DNA of 64,000 bases from Pelagibius sp965227505 (GCF_965227505.1 NZ_OZ245757.1:1488001-1552000); one strand, 5' to 3'. Shown: positions 8,825-18,020, counted from the first letter of the stretch. Numbers and translations are program-made. Notes: generated by a model not told the origin, from the sequence alone.

Positions 8825-9925
8825 ATGAACAGAAAGTCTTTTCTCGCTTCCGCGGTCGCCGTGGCCGCGCTGGCGCTGCCGCTGGGCCCGCTCGCGGCAC
8901 AGGAGAAAGTCGTCAACGTCTTTAACTGGTCGGACTACATCGACGAGTCGATCCTGGAGGATTTCGAGAAGGAAACCGGGATCAAGGTCGTTTATGACGT
9001 GTTCGACTCCAACGAGGTTCTCGAGACCAGGCTTCTGGCCGGCGGCACCGGCTACGACGTGGTGGTCCCGAGCGGAACCTTCCTGGCGCGACAGATTCAG
9101 GCCGGCGTGTTCCAGCAACTTGACACCGACAAGCTGCCGAACCTGACCAACATGTGGGGCGTGGTCACCGACCGCACCGCAAAGTACGACCCGGGCAATG
9201 CCTACTCCATCAACTACATGTGGGGCACCACCGGAATCGGCTACAACGAGGAGAAGATCCTGGAGCGGATGCCCGACGCGCCGGTGGACTCCTGGCGCAT
9301 GCTGTTCGATCCGGAGGTGTCCTCCAAGTTCGCCGACTGCGGCATCCACGTGCTGGACGCCCCGACGGAGATGATCCCCGCCGCCCTGAACTACATCGGC
9401 GAGGATCCGGACAGCCAGGACCCAGACGTGATCCGCAAGGCCGAGGCAGTGCTGGCGGCGGTGCGGCCTTACATCCAGAAGTTCCATAACTCCGAGTACA
9501 TCAACGCGCTGGCCAACGGCGACATCTGCATGGCGGTCGGCTGGTCCGGCGACGTGCTGCAGGCCCGCGACCGCGCCGACGAGGCCGACAACGGCGTGAC
9601 CATCAACTACGTGGCGCCGAACGAGGGCGCGCTGATGTGGTTCGACCAGATGGCGATCCCCTCTGACGCCCGCAACGTGGAAGAGGCTCACACCTTCCTG
9701 AACTACATCATGAGTCCGGAGGTCATGGCCAAGGCGTCGAACTACGTCTACTACGCCAACGGCAACGAGGCATCGCAGCAGTTCCTCGAGGAGGACGTGA
9801 TCGACGATCCGGCGATTTATCCGACGCCCGATGCGCTCGCGACCCTCTATACGACGACCCCCTATGCACCGAAGGTGCAGCGCGTGGTGACGCGGCTCTG
9901 GACCAAGGTCAAGAGCGGCCAGTAA
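8825..9925 (+). CDS. potF: Periplasmic polyamine-binding protein of an ABC transporter
   Basis: The solute receptor of a putrescine/spermidine ABC importer. The 366-residue product (PotF family about 370) starts with a Sec signal peptide ending near PLAAQ, then the family opening VVNVFNWSDYIDESILEDFE. The family stretch YDVVVPSG, the central YMWGTTGIGYN and the late segment IAVGWSGD-like region (CMAVGWSGDVLQAR) are all present, as are acidic and aromatic residues of the kind that bind polyamines. ATG 8825 has AGGGA 8 bases upstream; an upstream in-frame ATG at 8798 would spoil the signal peptide. It heads the potFGHI operon and is separated from potG by a strong terminator, which should raise receptor level over the membrane components. 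Confidence 0.93.
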   Translation: MNRKSFLASAVAVAALALPLGPLAAQEKVVNVFNWSDYIDESILEDFEKETGIKVVYDVFDSNEVLETRLLAGGTGYDVVVPSGTFLARQIQAGVFQQLDTDKLPNLTNMWGVVTDRTAKYDPGNAYSINYMWGTTGIGYNEEKILERMPDAPVDSWRMLFDPEVSSKFADCGIHVLDAPTEMIPAALNYIGEDPDSQDPDVIRKAEAVLAAVRPYIQKFHNSEYINALANGDICMAVGWSGDVLQARDRADEADNGVTINYVAPNEGALMWFDQMAIPSDARNVEEAHTFLNYIMSPEVMAKASNYVYYANGNEASQQFLEEDVIDDPAIYPTPDALATLYTTTPYAPKVQRVVTRLWTKVKSGQ

Positions 9926-9935
9926 CACGCTTCCG

Positions 9936-9970
9936 GCGGTCCCGCCATAGGGGAGGCGGGACCGCTTTTT
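9936..9970 (+). terminator. Intra-operon rho-independent terminator between potF and potG
   Basis: An 11-bp perfect stem (9936-9946 pairing with 9955-9965, arm GCGGTCCCGCC) with an 8-base loop is followed directly by five T. It sits 10 bases after the potF stop and 40 before the potG start, as expected for an attenuator that lets only part of the transcription continue into potGHI. Confidence 0.85.
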
Positions 9971-10010
9971 CTCGGGTTTCCTATGATCATCGGCGGGCGG
10001 GGGCTCTGAT

Positions 10011-11216
10011 ATGAGTGATGCCGGATCACCCGGAAGTGCAGTGAAGAGCACGGCGAAGAGCGCGGCGAAGAGCACGGGCGCGACGCACACGCGCCAGCGC
10101 TGGGAACCCTGGAACGACCCGAACCAGCGCCCCCACGTCGAGATTTCTCAGGTCACCAAGCGTTTCGGCGACTTCGTCGCCGTCGACGATATCTCCCTCA
10201 ACATCTATCAGCGGGAGTTCTTCTCACTGCTCGGCCCTTCCGGCTGCGGCAAGACGACCCTGCTGCGGATGCTGGCGGGTTTCGAATTGCCCAGCGAGGG
10301 TCAGATCCTGCTGGAGGGCGAGGATATGTCCGGCGTGCCGCCCTACCAGCGGCCGGTCAACATGATGTTCCAGTCCTACGCCCTCTTCCCCCATATGAAT
10401 GTCGAGAAGAACATCGCCTTCGGTCTGCGTCAGGACGGCGTGCCCAAGCCGGAGATCGAGCGCCGGGTGGCCGAAGTCATCGAGATGGTCCAGCTCAACG
10501 CCTTTGCCCGGCGCAAGCCGCACCAGCTCTCCGGCGGCCAGCGTCAGCGCGTGGCCCTGGCCCGCTCGCTGGTGAAAAAGCCCAAGATGCTGTTGCTCGA
10601 CGAGCCCCTGGGCGCGCTCGACAAGAACCTGAGAACCCAGACCCAGTTCGAGTTGATGAACATCCAGGAGGAAACCGGCATCACCTTCGTGATCGTCACC
10701 CACGATCAGGAAGAGGCGATGACCGTTTCCAGCCGCATCGCCGTCATGGACCACGGCAAGATCGTCCAGGTCTCAACGCCGGCCGAGCTCTACGAGTTTC
10801 CGAATTCCCGCTATGTGGCGGACTTCATCGGCGAGGTGAACATTCTCGAAGGACGGGTGAGTGCGCGCGAGGGCGACCACCTTCTGGTGCAAAGCCAGGA
10901 GGCGGGCTGCATGATCAAGACGGGCCCCAGCGCCGACGAGCCGGCCGGTCGGCAGGTCTGGATTGCGCTCAGGCCGGAAAAGGTTCAGATCGCGCCGGAC
11001 CCGCCGCCCGATACGACGACCAACTGTCTGGCCGGCGAGGTCTGGGACATCGGCTATCTGGGCAATCTCTCGATCTATCACGTGAAGCTGGACAGCGGAA
11101 AGATGGTCACCGCCACCCAGGCCAACCGGACGCGCCTGATCGAACGGCCGATCACCTGGGAGGACCGGGTCTATCTCACCTGGTCTCCCGACGCGGCCGT
11201 GGTCCTGCTGAGCTGA
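10011..11216 (+). CDS. potG: ABC transporter ATPase for polyamine uptake
   Basis: The nucleotide-binding subunit that powers polyamine import with PotF, PotH and PotI. Walker A GPSGCGKT lies at 75-82, the Q-loop in MFQSYALFPHM, signature LSGGQRQR at 173-180, Walker B LLLLDEP at 194-199, and the H-loop in VTHDQEEA. The C-terminal 150 residues form the regulatory TOBE domain. At 401 residues it is longer than Escherichia coli PotG because of an N-terminal extension (about residues 9-40) rich in Lys, Ser, Thr and Ala with a short repeat. ATG 10011 begins this extension; no later Met before the ATPase core fits better. The intra-operon terminator lies just upstream. Confidence 0.93.
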   Translation: MSDAGSPGSAVKSTAKSAAKSTGATHTRQRWEPWNDPNQRPHVEISQVTKRFGDFVAVDDISLNIYQREFFSLLGPSGCGKTTLLRMLAGFELPSEGQILLEGEDMSGVPPYQRPVNMMFQSYALFPHMNVEKNIAFGLRQDGVPKPEIERRVAEVIEMVQLNAFARRKPHQLSGGQRQRVALARSLVKKPKMLLLDEPLGALDKNLRTQTQFELMNIQEETGITFVIVTHDQEEAMTVSSRIAVMDHGKIVQVSTPAELYEFPNSRYVADFIGEVNILEGRVSAREGDHLLVQSQEAGCMIKTGPSADEPAGRQVWIALRPEKVQIAPDPPPDTTTNCLAGEVWDIGYLGNLSIYHVKLDSGKMVTATQANRTRLIERPITWEDRVYLTWSPDAAVVLLS

Positions 11217-11226
11217 GCCGCCCGGT

Positions 11227-12261
11227 ATGGCGCGGTCCGCGAAAAAGCCCGATCCCCGGCGGGAGGTCGCCTATCTTCCCGGCGACGGCGCCACAACCGG
11301 CTTCTTTTCCGGGCTGCACGCAAGGCTGCTGCTGCTGCCGCCCTACCGCATTCTGGTGACCGTCCTGAGCCGGCTTGGCTTTTCCGGGCGCAACCTCGTC
11401 ATCGCGATCCCTTACCTCTGGCTGCTTGCTTTCTTCATGGCGCCCTTTCTGATCGTTTTGAAGATCAGCCTCGCCGAGGTTGTGGTCGCCCAGCCGCCTT
11501 ACACCCCGCTCCTCGTCTTCGTCGAGGACGGCTTCATCGCCATTCAGGCCAGCCTGGAAAACTATCTCTTCCTGCTCGAGGACAGCCTTTACTGGAAGTC
11601 CTACGTCTCGTCCCTGCGCATCGCCCTGATCTCGACCTTGCTGACGCTGCTGGTCGGCTACCCCATCGCCTACGGCATGGTGCGCGCGCCCAAACGCTGG
11701 CGCTTCGCGCTTCTCATGATGGTGATCCTGCCGTTCTGGACGTCCTTCCTGATCCGCGTCTATGCCTGGATCGGCATCCTGAAGAAGGAAGGGCTTCTCA
11801 ACCTCGCCCTGATCCAACTGGGTCTGATTTCGGAACCCCTGACGATCCTCAACACGGACATCGCCGTCTACATCGGCATCGTCTACTCCTACCTGCCCTT
11901 TATGGTGCTGCCGCTCTACGCCAATCTTGAGAAGATGGATCTCAGCCTGCTGGAGGCGGCGGCAGACCTGGGGTGCCGGCCGATCAAGGCCTTCTGGGTC
12001 ATCACTATCCCGCTGTCCCTGCCCGGGATCATCGCCGGCAGCTTTCTGGTGTTCATCCCGGCCATGGGCGAGTTCGTCATTCCCGACCTGCTGGGCGGTT
12101 CGCAGACGCTGATGATCGGCAAAACCCTGTGGTCGGAGTTCTTCAACAACCGCGACTGGCCGCTTTCCTCGGCAGTGGCCGTCATCCTGCTGCTGGTGCT
12201 GGTGGTTCCCATCGTCCTGTTCCAGCGCATGCAGGAAAAGACGGCGAAGCCGGAGGGCTGA
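11227..12261 (+). CDS. potH: ABC transporter permease for polyamine uptake (PotH/PotB type)
   Basis: One of two inner-membrane channel subunits of the potFGHI importer. It has 344 residues, with a charged N-terminal tail, a first helix around IPYLWLLAFFMAPFLIVL, five further helices, and the BPD_transp_1 EAA loop at EAAADLGCRPIKAFWVITIPLSLPG that docks onto PotG. The large periplasmic loop after TM1 contains LENYLFLLEDSLYWKS, a PotH-type feature. It starts 10 bases after potG and ends 4 bases before the potI start, so the genes are co-transcribed. The motif PFWTSFLIRVYAW is characteristic of spermidine/putrescine permeases. Confidence 0.93.
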   Translation: MARSAKKPDPRREVAYLPGDGATTGFFSGLHARLLLLPPYRILVTVLSRLGFSGRNLVIAIPYLWLLAFFMAPFLIVLKISLAEVVVAQPPYTPLLVFVEDGFIAIQASLENYLFLLEDSLYWKSYVSSLRIALISTLLTLLVGYPIAYGMVRAPKRWRFALLMMVILPFWTSFLIRVYAWIGILKKEGLLNLALIQLGLISEPLTILNTDIAVYIGIVYSYLPFMVLPLYANLEKMDLSLLEAAADLGCRPIKAFWVITIPLSLPGIIAGSFLVFIPAMGEFVIPDLLGGSQTLMIGKTLWSEFFNNRDWPLSSAVAVILLLVLVVPIVLFQRMQEKTAKPEG

Positions 12262-12265
12262 GGCG

Positions 12266-13087
12266 ATGAAGCAGGGCGCGAGCTGGTTCAACATCGCCTC
12301 CCTGGTGGTCGGCTTTCTTTTTCTCTACCTGCCGATCGCGCTGCTGGTGATCTACAGCTTCAACGAGTCGCGCCTGGTCACGGTCTGGGCCGGCTTCTCG
12401 ACGAAGTGGTATGGCGAGATGCTGCGCAACGACGGCCTCATGAACGCTGCCTGGGTGACCCTGAAGGTCGCGGTGGTCGCTTCGACTTTCGCCACCTTTC
12501 TCGGCACCCTTGCCGGGCTGATCATGGCGCGCTTCGGCGGATTCCGCGGCCGCACCCTCTTTTCCGGCATGATCTACGCCCCCCTGGTCATGCCCGAGGT
12601 CATCACCGGCCTGTCCTTGCTGCTGATGTTCGTGGCGATTTCGCTGGACCGCGGCTTCGTCACCGTCACCATCGCCCATATCACCTTTTCCATGTGCTAC
12701 GTCGCCGTGGTGGTGCAGTCGCGCCTGGTGAGCTTCGACCGCTCCATCGAAGAGGCGGCCATGGACCTGGGTTGCCCGCCGGGGCGCACCTTCCTGCAGA
12801 TCACGCTGCCGGTCATCGCCCCGGCGGTGGTCGCCGGCTGGCTGCTGTCGTTCACCCTCTCGCTGGACGATCTGGTGATCGCCAGCTTCACCACAGGTCC
12901 CGGCGCCACCACCCTGCCGATGAAGATCTACAGCCAGGTCCGCCTGGGCGTAACGCCGGAGATCAACGCGGTTTGCACGATCCTGGTGGGGCTGGTCGCC
13001 ACCGGGGTGCTGGCGGCCTCCCTGGTCACCCGGCGCCAGGAACTGCGCCGGGAGATGGAGGAGCGGGCGGCCCAGGCTGCTCCCTGA
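12266..13087 (+). CDS. potI: ABC transporter permease for polyamine uptake (PotI/PotC type)
   Basis: The second channel subunit of the polyamine importer. The 273-residue protein has six helices and an EAA loop EAAMDLGCPPGRTFLQITLP. Family markers include LPIALLVIYSFNESR near the N-terminus, YAPLVMPEVITGLSLLLMF, and SFTLSLDDLVIASFTTGPGATTLPM, which is almost a signature for PotC/PotI. ATG 12266 follows the potH stop with a short spacer containing GAGG. It is the last gene of the operon; about 80 bases of spacer follow before the O-antigen-ligase-like gene, with no clear terminator, so read-through is possible. Confidence 0.93.
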   Translation: MKQGASWFNIASLVVGFLFLYLPIALLVIYSFNESRLVTVWAGFSTKWYGEMLRNDGLMNAAWVTLKVAVVASTFATFLGTLAGLIMARFGGFRGRTLFSGMIYAPLVMPEVITGLSLLLMFVAISLDRGFVTVTIAHITFSMCYVAVVVQSRLVSFDRSIEEAAMDLGCPPGRTFLQITLPVIAPAVVAGWLLSFTLSLDDLVIASFTTGPGATTLPMKIYSQVRLGVTPEINAVCTILVGLVATGVLAASLVTRRQELRREMEERAAQAAP

Positions 13088-13165
13088 GAAGGCGGCGGGC
13101 CGCACCGGCAGACTGTGGGCAAGCCTGGAGTTTTCATGGCGCCGCCTTTGCTCTAAAAGGCCCCT

Positions 13166-14449
13166 GTGACGACGCCGAAGCAAGACAGCCCCCGCGAACA
13201 GCAGCGTTTGAACCGCCTGAGCCTCGTTCTGGCGGCGTTCTGCCTGCTGCTGCCCGTGCTCGGACTGCTGGCCCCCAAAGCCGTGGTGCCGCTGAGCCTG
13301 ATTGCAGGCATCGTCACAGCCGCCCTGGTCTGGCCGCAGAAGCGACCCTGGCAGCTTGTGGACCGTCCCCTCACCCTTGCGGTCTGCCTCTTCATCGGCT
13401 GGTGCCTTCTGGCTTCCTTCTGGACGCCGCTGCCGGGCGAAGCGGCAGGGCTCGCCCTACGGGTCGGGATTCTGCTTCTGATCATGATCGGTCTCTGCGG
13501 CGCGGCGGGCCTGATGGGTGCCGAGCAAAGCCGCAAAGCCGGCCTGGCCCTGGCGGTGGGTCTGGGGCTGGCCGTCGGACTTGTGCTGATCGAATTCGCT
13601 TTCGGGTTTCCGCTTTTCACTGTCCTCAAGGGTCCGGCGACGAGCGATTACATCGCCTACTCCCGCCTCAACCGCGGCATCACCACCATCGCCATCCTCG
13701 TCTGGCCGCTGGCCGTCCTCTTCTGGCAGTTCGGCCACAGGACGGTTGCCTTCGCCTTGCCCCCGGCGGCACTGGCGTTGGCCCTTTCCTCTCAGTCTTC
13801 GGCCGCGGTTCTCGGTCTCTTCGCCGGCCTCGTAGCGGCGGCGCTGGCCGGGCTTGGGCGATCGGTCGGGCGTCTGGTCCTGGCTGCAGCGGTGGTCCTG
13901 GCGCTGGTGGCCAGCCCGGGGGTGGCAAAGCTGATGAAGGAGGCCCGACTCCATGAGGCCGAGTACCTCAGCAACACGGCGCGCTACCGTGTGCACATCT
14001 GGAGCTTTGTCTCCGACCGGATCGTGGAACGGCCGCTGATTGGCTGGGGATTCGACTCTTCCGGCTCGATCCCGACCGAGGGTGCGGAGTCGGCCGGCAT
14101 CAGCCGCAAGGTCATACCATCGCATCCCCACAACGGCCCCCTGCAGATCCTGCTGGAACTGGGCGCCGTCGGTGCCGTGCTGACGATCGCCATCCTTTAC
14201 CTGATCGGACGCCGCATCGACCACCTGCCGACCGCCGCGCGGGTCTGCAGCCAGGGAATGTGCATAACGATCCTCTGCATCGCCGCGACGGCCTACGGTC
14301 TCTGGCAGAGCCATTGGCTTGCCGTGATCGGCGGCGCGGCTGTGGCATCGGTGGTGGTGCTGCCCCGCAGCGCGGCGGGCAGACCGCAGACTGCCGCCAC
14401 AACGCCACCAGATCCTTCACAGGATGCCGGAGCCCCCAGAGACAGTTGA
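13166..14449 (+). CDS. O-antigen ligase-family (WaaL/Wzy_C) polytopic membrane protein
   Basis: A 427-residue inner-membrane protein with about 10-12 hydrophobic segments and one long periplasmic loop. Proteins of this fold ligate undecaprenyl-linked glycan to lipid A-core (WaaL) or polymerise repeats (Wzy). The family loop is visible: an Arg-rich start after SNTARYRVHIWSFVSDRI, then PLIGWGFDSSGSIP and the HPHNGPLQILLELG segment, whose His-x-His-Asn is typical of the O-antigen ligase domain. The GTG start at 13166 has AAAAGG 5 bases upstream. It opens the surface-glycan region and lies next to a decayed block. Ligase versus polymerase cannot be settled from sequence alone, but the HPHN motif favours the ligase side. 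Confidence 0.82.
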   Translation: MTTPKQDSPREQQRLNRLSLVLAAFCLLLPVLGLLAPKAVVPLSLIAGIVTAALVWPQKRPWQLVDRPLTLAVCLFIGWCLLASFWTPLPGEAAGLALRVGILLLIMIGLCGAAGLMGAEQSRKAGLALAVGLGLAVGLVLIEFAFGFPLFTVLKGPATSDYIAYSRLNRGITTIAILVWPLAVLFWQFGHRTVAFALPPAALALALSSQSSAAVLGLFAGLVAAALAGLGRSVGRLVLAAAVVLALVASPGVAKLMKEARLHEAEYLSNTARYRVHIWSFVSDRIVERPLIGWGFDSSGSIPTEGAESAGISRKVIPSHPHNGPLQILLELGAVGAVLTIAILYLIGRRIDHLPTAARVCSQGMCITILCIAATAYGLWQSHWLAVIGGAAVASVVVLPRSAAGRPQTAATTPPDPSQDAGAPRDS

Positions 14450-15229
14450 GGCTGTTCTGGACCGACCCACGCCTGCCGTAGCCCGAGATTGCTCCGAGAA
14501 TGGGCGGCCTCGTGCTGGCACCGGACCAGAGGCTCCAGAGCTCTGCAAGATCGTACAGCTGAGGTGCGGGGCGCGAGGCGCTGCTCGCGTTCCAGCGCCT
14601 ACACAATGGTCGTAAGCAAGCGTCCTTCTATCGAAAGCTGCGCCGCCAGAGCGGGGATCCTGAGCTGCAGAACGCATTGGTGTTTGTTGGGCCTACGCAT
14701 TGGCCCAGCTCTCACGTCGCGTCTCTTGAATGCGCGTTCGCGGACATGACTATGATCCGCCGCGTTGCGCCAGATCGCACTAGTCGCAGCAGATCGGCAC
14801 TTCGGCGGAGTTGGTGTCGTTGACAATGGCCAGCACGAAGATCACCGCGTGGATCATTCCTGCCTTGTCCAACTCGTGGTCTAGTGTCAGTACTCTACTA
14901 GGGGATTTCGCTTAAGGCCGAGTTGCGCTTCAAGCTTTCCGGGACTTAGGTTGCAAGGTAGCTGGTTTGGCTTAGAGATGAGGATTGCTGATGGATCGAA
15001 CGATACTTGCCGCACGGGCAACGTGGCGTGCATCGTGTTGACGACAGTTGAAGGTTTCCTGGAGGCACTGATATGCTTAAGATAGGGACGCGTTAGCGTG
15101 ACTGTCCAGCGGGCTGCGCCCCCTGCACGGCGATCTACAACCGCTTCAACCACTAGAGTCTAGGAGAACTTCTTTGACACCCTGAGCCGATCGAGTGTGA
15201 AAAACGCTGTGTACCTCCGTCAGCGCTTC
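14450..15229. other. Non-coding, decayed region with lower G+C
   Basis: No intact gene. Frames on both strands are broken by many stops and base composition is visibly lower than in flanking genes. On the minus strand one stretch near 14890-15000 (SKPN...LSPGKLEAQLGLKRNP) resembles the C-terminal SAF-type end of neuB-family synthases, so the remnant described at 15230-15981 may once have continued to here. Between 14450 and 14890 I see nothing I can name; it may hold remains of another gene from the same operon. Confidence 0.5.
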
Positions 15230-15981
15230 GGCTTACGCGTTTTTGTTGGCTGGCGATCGAAGGTTACATGAATCTCCAACCGGTCGGCGCCGCGCGCAAC
15301 CGCCGCCAGCCGCAGGTGCGGCTGCCCACTGTGATCGGGCAGGCCTACCTGTCAACTGTAACGGGTACTCAAGTCGTCGATGATGTTGAGGCCGACCCGT
15401 TCCAGCTAGGTTGGATAGCGGCTAGTACTCTGGAAGAGAGCGTGCGCCGCGGCTTTGCTCCGAAGGCGTAAAAGCTGCGTCAATCTCCTGCCAGGTCGCC
15501 ACGCCGGCACTGACCAGAATAGGGATGCCTGTATCGAGCATTACCGCGATCAAGTCGGTCGAGCGAAACTCTCCCAAACCGACTTTCTAGGTAGGCATGC
15601 CAATGGTCAAAACCAACTCCACAGCCTAAATCGAAAAGGCGGAGGACGGGAATATCATACCTCACTCGTCGGTATGGTTGCGCAGGCCCCTCCACTTCTC
15701 CGCTGTGACTCCATACGCCACCAGTAGTCAAATCGGGTGGCATCTTGCTCCGCAAACCGGACGCGGAAGGGATCTTCTTGGGTTGACGCCGCTGCCGCGA
15801 TATGCGTCTGGAACTTAACGGCGTCCGCACCTGCGTCGGCAACGGCATCGATGAACGCATGTGCAAAGCCAAGAGAACCGTCGTGGCTTTGTGCGACCTC
15901 CGCGATAACGAAGCGGCCTTCACCGCCGCCGACCGCCCGCGAGCCGATCTTGATCATCTGCGCTGATCCAGTGCTATCCAT
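15230..15981 (-). pseudogene. Degenerate neuB-family nonulosonate synthase
   Basis: Remains of a PEP-dependent sialic-acid-type synthase. The first frame from ATG 15981 reads FVIAEVAQSHDGSLGFAHAF, then DAGADAVKFQTHIA and TRFDYWWRME, a clear NeuB N-terminus. A one-base deletion near 15707 shifts the frame; the next frame continues with GMIFPSSAFSI, AVELVLTIGMPT and IPILVSAGVATWQEIDAAF, broken by three stops. A second shift gives VGLNIIDDLSTRYS, stop, QVGLPDHSG and GADRLEIHVTFDR, the metal-site region. At least two frameshifts and four stops make it non-functional. Its ATG overlaps the deacetylase stop by 8 bases, so it was the next gene of that operon. It belongs to a different subfamily from the two intact neuB-like genes to the right. 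Confidence 0.85.
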
Positions 15982-16918
15982 CGATGGAACTTGGTCTTAG
16001 TGTCCTATAAAAAGCCATCAGCAGCCGTTTGTGAAACTGCCCCATGTCGGCCGATGGCATGAACCGCTCGGCGAGGAACTGGCCTTCCCGACTCGCCTGG
16101 TTCAACCGGTTACGGCTGTAAAGACCCCCTGAATAGCCTGTTGCGCGCAACAGCTCAATCGTCGTCGTGGTGAAATCACGCGCGCCTCCAAAGGGAAAGG
16201 CGAAAGTTCGTGTCAAGGGCAGGTTGAGAGAGGCTAGGAGAGCCTGGTTACGCTCAATCTCTTCTTTCTGCTCGGCTCGATCCAAGGAGGACATGACGTA
16301 GTGGCTGTAGCCATGATTGCCATAGGTGACGCCCTCTTCAGCGATCAAGTCGCTGGGCCGCGCAATATGGTGCGACAGGGCATCGAAGGTGAGGCTGCCC
16401 TTTCTGCTCTCAACAAAGGCATCTAATTCCTCATCGAGCCTGCGGCTGTTCACTCCCGGAGCCTTAGAGCTGCGGTAGAAGCCCGATGCCTGAACGGAAT
16501 CAGAAAGACCGTTGTAGTGCTCACGGAAAGCGATGAAGTCCTTGACAAGACCGTGGTTGATGAGACAGCGAATCTTGTCGCGCCAGAACGGGCGTCCCTC
16601 GAGAGTACGCCCGTTGATGAAGACCGTGAACGGAAGGCCGCGTGCCCTCAGAAGAGGCACAGCGTTCTCAAACACACAGATATATGCATCATCGAATGTG
16701 ATTACGGCCTTGCCTGCTACCCAATCGGCCGCCATGAAATCGTCGAGTGTCACGATCTCAAAATGCTTATCGATCCAGCTTATCTGCGCGGCAAAGGCTT
16801 CAGGCGGGACATTGTGGAGATTGCCGCGAAGCTCTTCAGGCGGCTCCTCAAAGACGCCATGGTAGACGACAACCAAGCCGAAGCGCTGTACGGCAGCAGC
16901 TGATGCAAGATCCCACAT
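15974..16918 (-). CDS. Polysaccharide deacetylase (NodB-fold, carbohydrate esterase 4-like)
   Basis: A 314-residue protein with a NodB-homology core; such enzymes remove N- or O-acetyl groups from glycans using a metal held by an Asp and two His. The first motif is ITFDDAY (73-79), where the usual DDG is DDA; the metal histidines are H202 and H206 in NHGYSHY; later segments FAFPFGGARDF and the final catalytic-site region follow in order. There is no signal peptide, so it likely acts on a cytoplasmic or lipid-linked precursor. It reads leftward, with the wrecked neuB-family gene next in line. Its sequence is intact, and it lies in the lower-G+C block with the sulfotransferases. Confidence 0.82.
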   Translation of the reverse strand: MWDLASAAAVQRFGLVVVYHGVFEEPPEELRGNLHNVPPEAFAAQISWIDKHFEIVTLDDFMAADWVAGKAVITFDDAYICVFENAVPLLRARGLPFTVFINGRTLEGRPFWRDKIRCLINHGLVKDFIAFREHYNGLSDSVQASGFYRSSKAPGVNSRRLDEELDAFVESRKGSLTFDALSHHIARPSDLIAEEGVTYGNHGYSHYVMSSLDRAEQKEEIERNQALLASLNLPLTRTFAFPFGGARDFTTTTIELLRATGYSGGLYSRNRLNQASREGQFLAERFMPSADMGQFHKRLLMAFYRTLRPSSIDG

Positions 16919-17060
16919 GCGTCGATCTAGTACACCAGAGTTTCTCAGCGGACGGTATCGGTCATTAGCCTTCAGACCTCTTTGCCAACCCGTCTTTGCT
17001 TGTTGCTTTCCTCCATCGGCAACTCCTCAATTGTCCGGTTCGCTCTGCCCTGTCCATGTG

Positions 17061-18020
17061 CTAGCTCCAGATCTCAGCCACGTCTCTGCCAATAACTCCC
17101 GATAGTTGCTCATACTGCTGCGACAGCGCCGCGTCCAAGGACGACCTAATGTCGCGCAGGGCCGCCGCGTTGTCGGCGAGGCCACCACCGTCCTGCCGTC
17201 CGAATCGAGGAAGAATGTGAGAGGGAAAACGCCTCACAATGGCTCCAACCGGACCGCGAGGTGACCTTCTGAAAACGTTGGTGCCGGGCAGCAGCAAAGT
17301 CGGATTGATCTGTTCTGCCTGTAAAACACCGCCCTCGTAAGGGGGCAGTCCGAGGAAAGCGGCGACGGTCTGCATGGCAGTTGTTGTATCCGCCCGCAGG
17401 TCTTCCTGAAAGACAACGTGAAGGCGCTCACGACCAAAGAGTTCGATGTATCGGCGTAGGAACTCGACATACCAGCTGTTGCCGACATAGCGAAACTGCC
17501 AGAGATAGTCGTCATAGCGTGGTCGATAGCGTTCGACGTCAATCAGACCGACGGCCAGAGCATCGGCGAGACGTCTGCTCTCCTCGGCAAACACATCGTC
17601 CGGCTGGCTGGGAAACCCGCCCAGTGCCTCCGTCATGCCTCGCCGATCATCCATTCGCTTGCGAAGATGGAGAAATGCGGAAATTGCCCGATCGACGGGA
17701 CGACGCAACACAACAACAATCTTCAGATTGGGTTGGAGCGGCAGGAGACCACGCGCAATCCGCGGAGGCACATAGGGTTCAAAGAGGTAACCTGTACTTG
17801 CCTCAAACGACACCGTTCCAGGTTGCGCGTCGCGAAAGCAAGCGGAATAGGCTTCCATGTCGTCGAGGTTCCCAAGTCTCGAGAAGAAACTCGGCTCCTT
17901 TGGTTTGGAAATCGTGCAGCCGGGGTGCTGCGCAAGATAGTGCGCCAATGCCGTCGAGCCACACTTCTGCGCGCCGGGAATCAGCACGCTTGGTAGCACC
18001 CCGGACCCACTCGTCGTCAT
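17061..18020 (-). CDS. PAPS-dependent sulfotransferase (heparan-sulfotransferase-like)
   Basis: Predicted to transfer sulfate from PAPS to a sugar. The 5'-phosphosulfate loop is IPGAQKCGSTAL (14-25) and the 3'-phosphate site is VVLRRPVDRAISAF, both in the expected order; FEASTGYLFEP and a later YVGNSWYVEFLRRYIELFG segment are typical of the Sulfotransfer_1/NDST-like family. ATG 18020 puts the PAPS loop at the usual distance from the N-terminus (319 residues); the frame is open to 18143 and an earlier start cannot be excluded. It is divergent from a second, unrelated sulfotransferase. Activated sulfate would come from the cysD/cysNC genes about 5 kb away. Acceptor unknown. Confidence 0.84.
   Translation of the reverse strand: MTTSGSGVLPSVLIPGAQKCGSTALAHYLAQHPGCTISKPKEPSFFSRLGNLDDMEAYSACFRDAQPGTVSFEASTGYLFEPYVPPRIARGLLPLQPNLKIVVVLRRPVDRAISAFLHLRKRMDDRRGMTEALGGFPSQPDDVFAEESRRLADALAVGLIDVERYRPRYDDYLWQFRYVGNSWYVEFLRRYIELFGRERLHVVFQEDLRADTTTAMQTVAAFLGLPPYEGGVLQAEQINPTLLLPGTNVFRRSPRGPVGAIVRRFPSHILPRFGRQDGGGLADNAAALRDIRSSLDAALSQQYEQLSGVIGRDVAEIWS

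Noticed and set aside
8804..10090. A 428-codon minus-strand frame opposite potF
   Set aside because: His/Val/Gly-rich shadow typical of high-G+C genes; potF on the other strand has a signal peptide, ribosome site and all family motifs.
12406..13956. A 516-codon plus-strand frame across potI and the ligase-like gene
   Set aside because: It reads through two real genes in the wrong frame; translation is rich in Arg, His and Pro.
14450..14890. Possible further decayed gene (for example a NeuC- or cytidylyltransferase-like remnant)
   Set aside because: Short stretches look vaguely protein-like on the minus strand, but I could not match enough ordered motifs to name a family.
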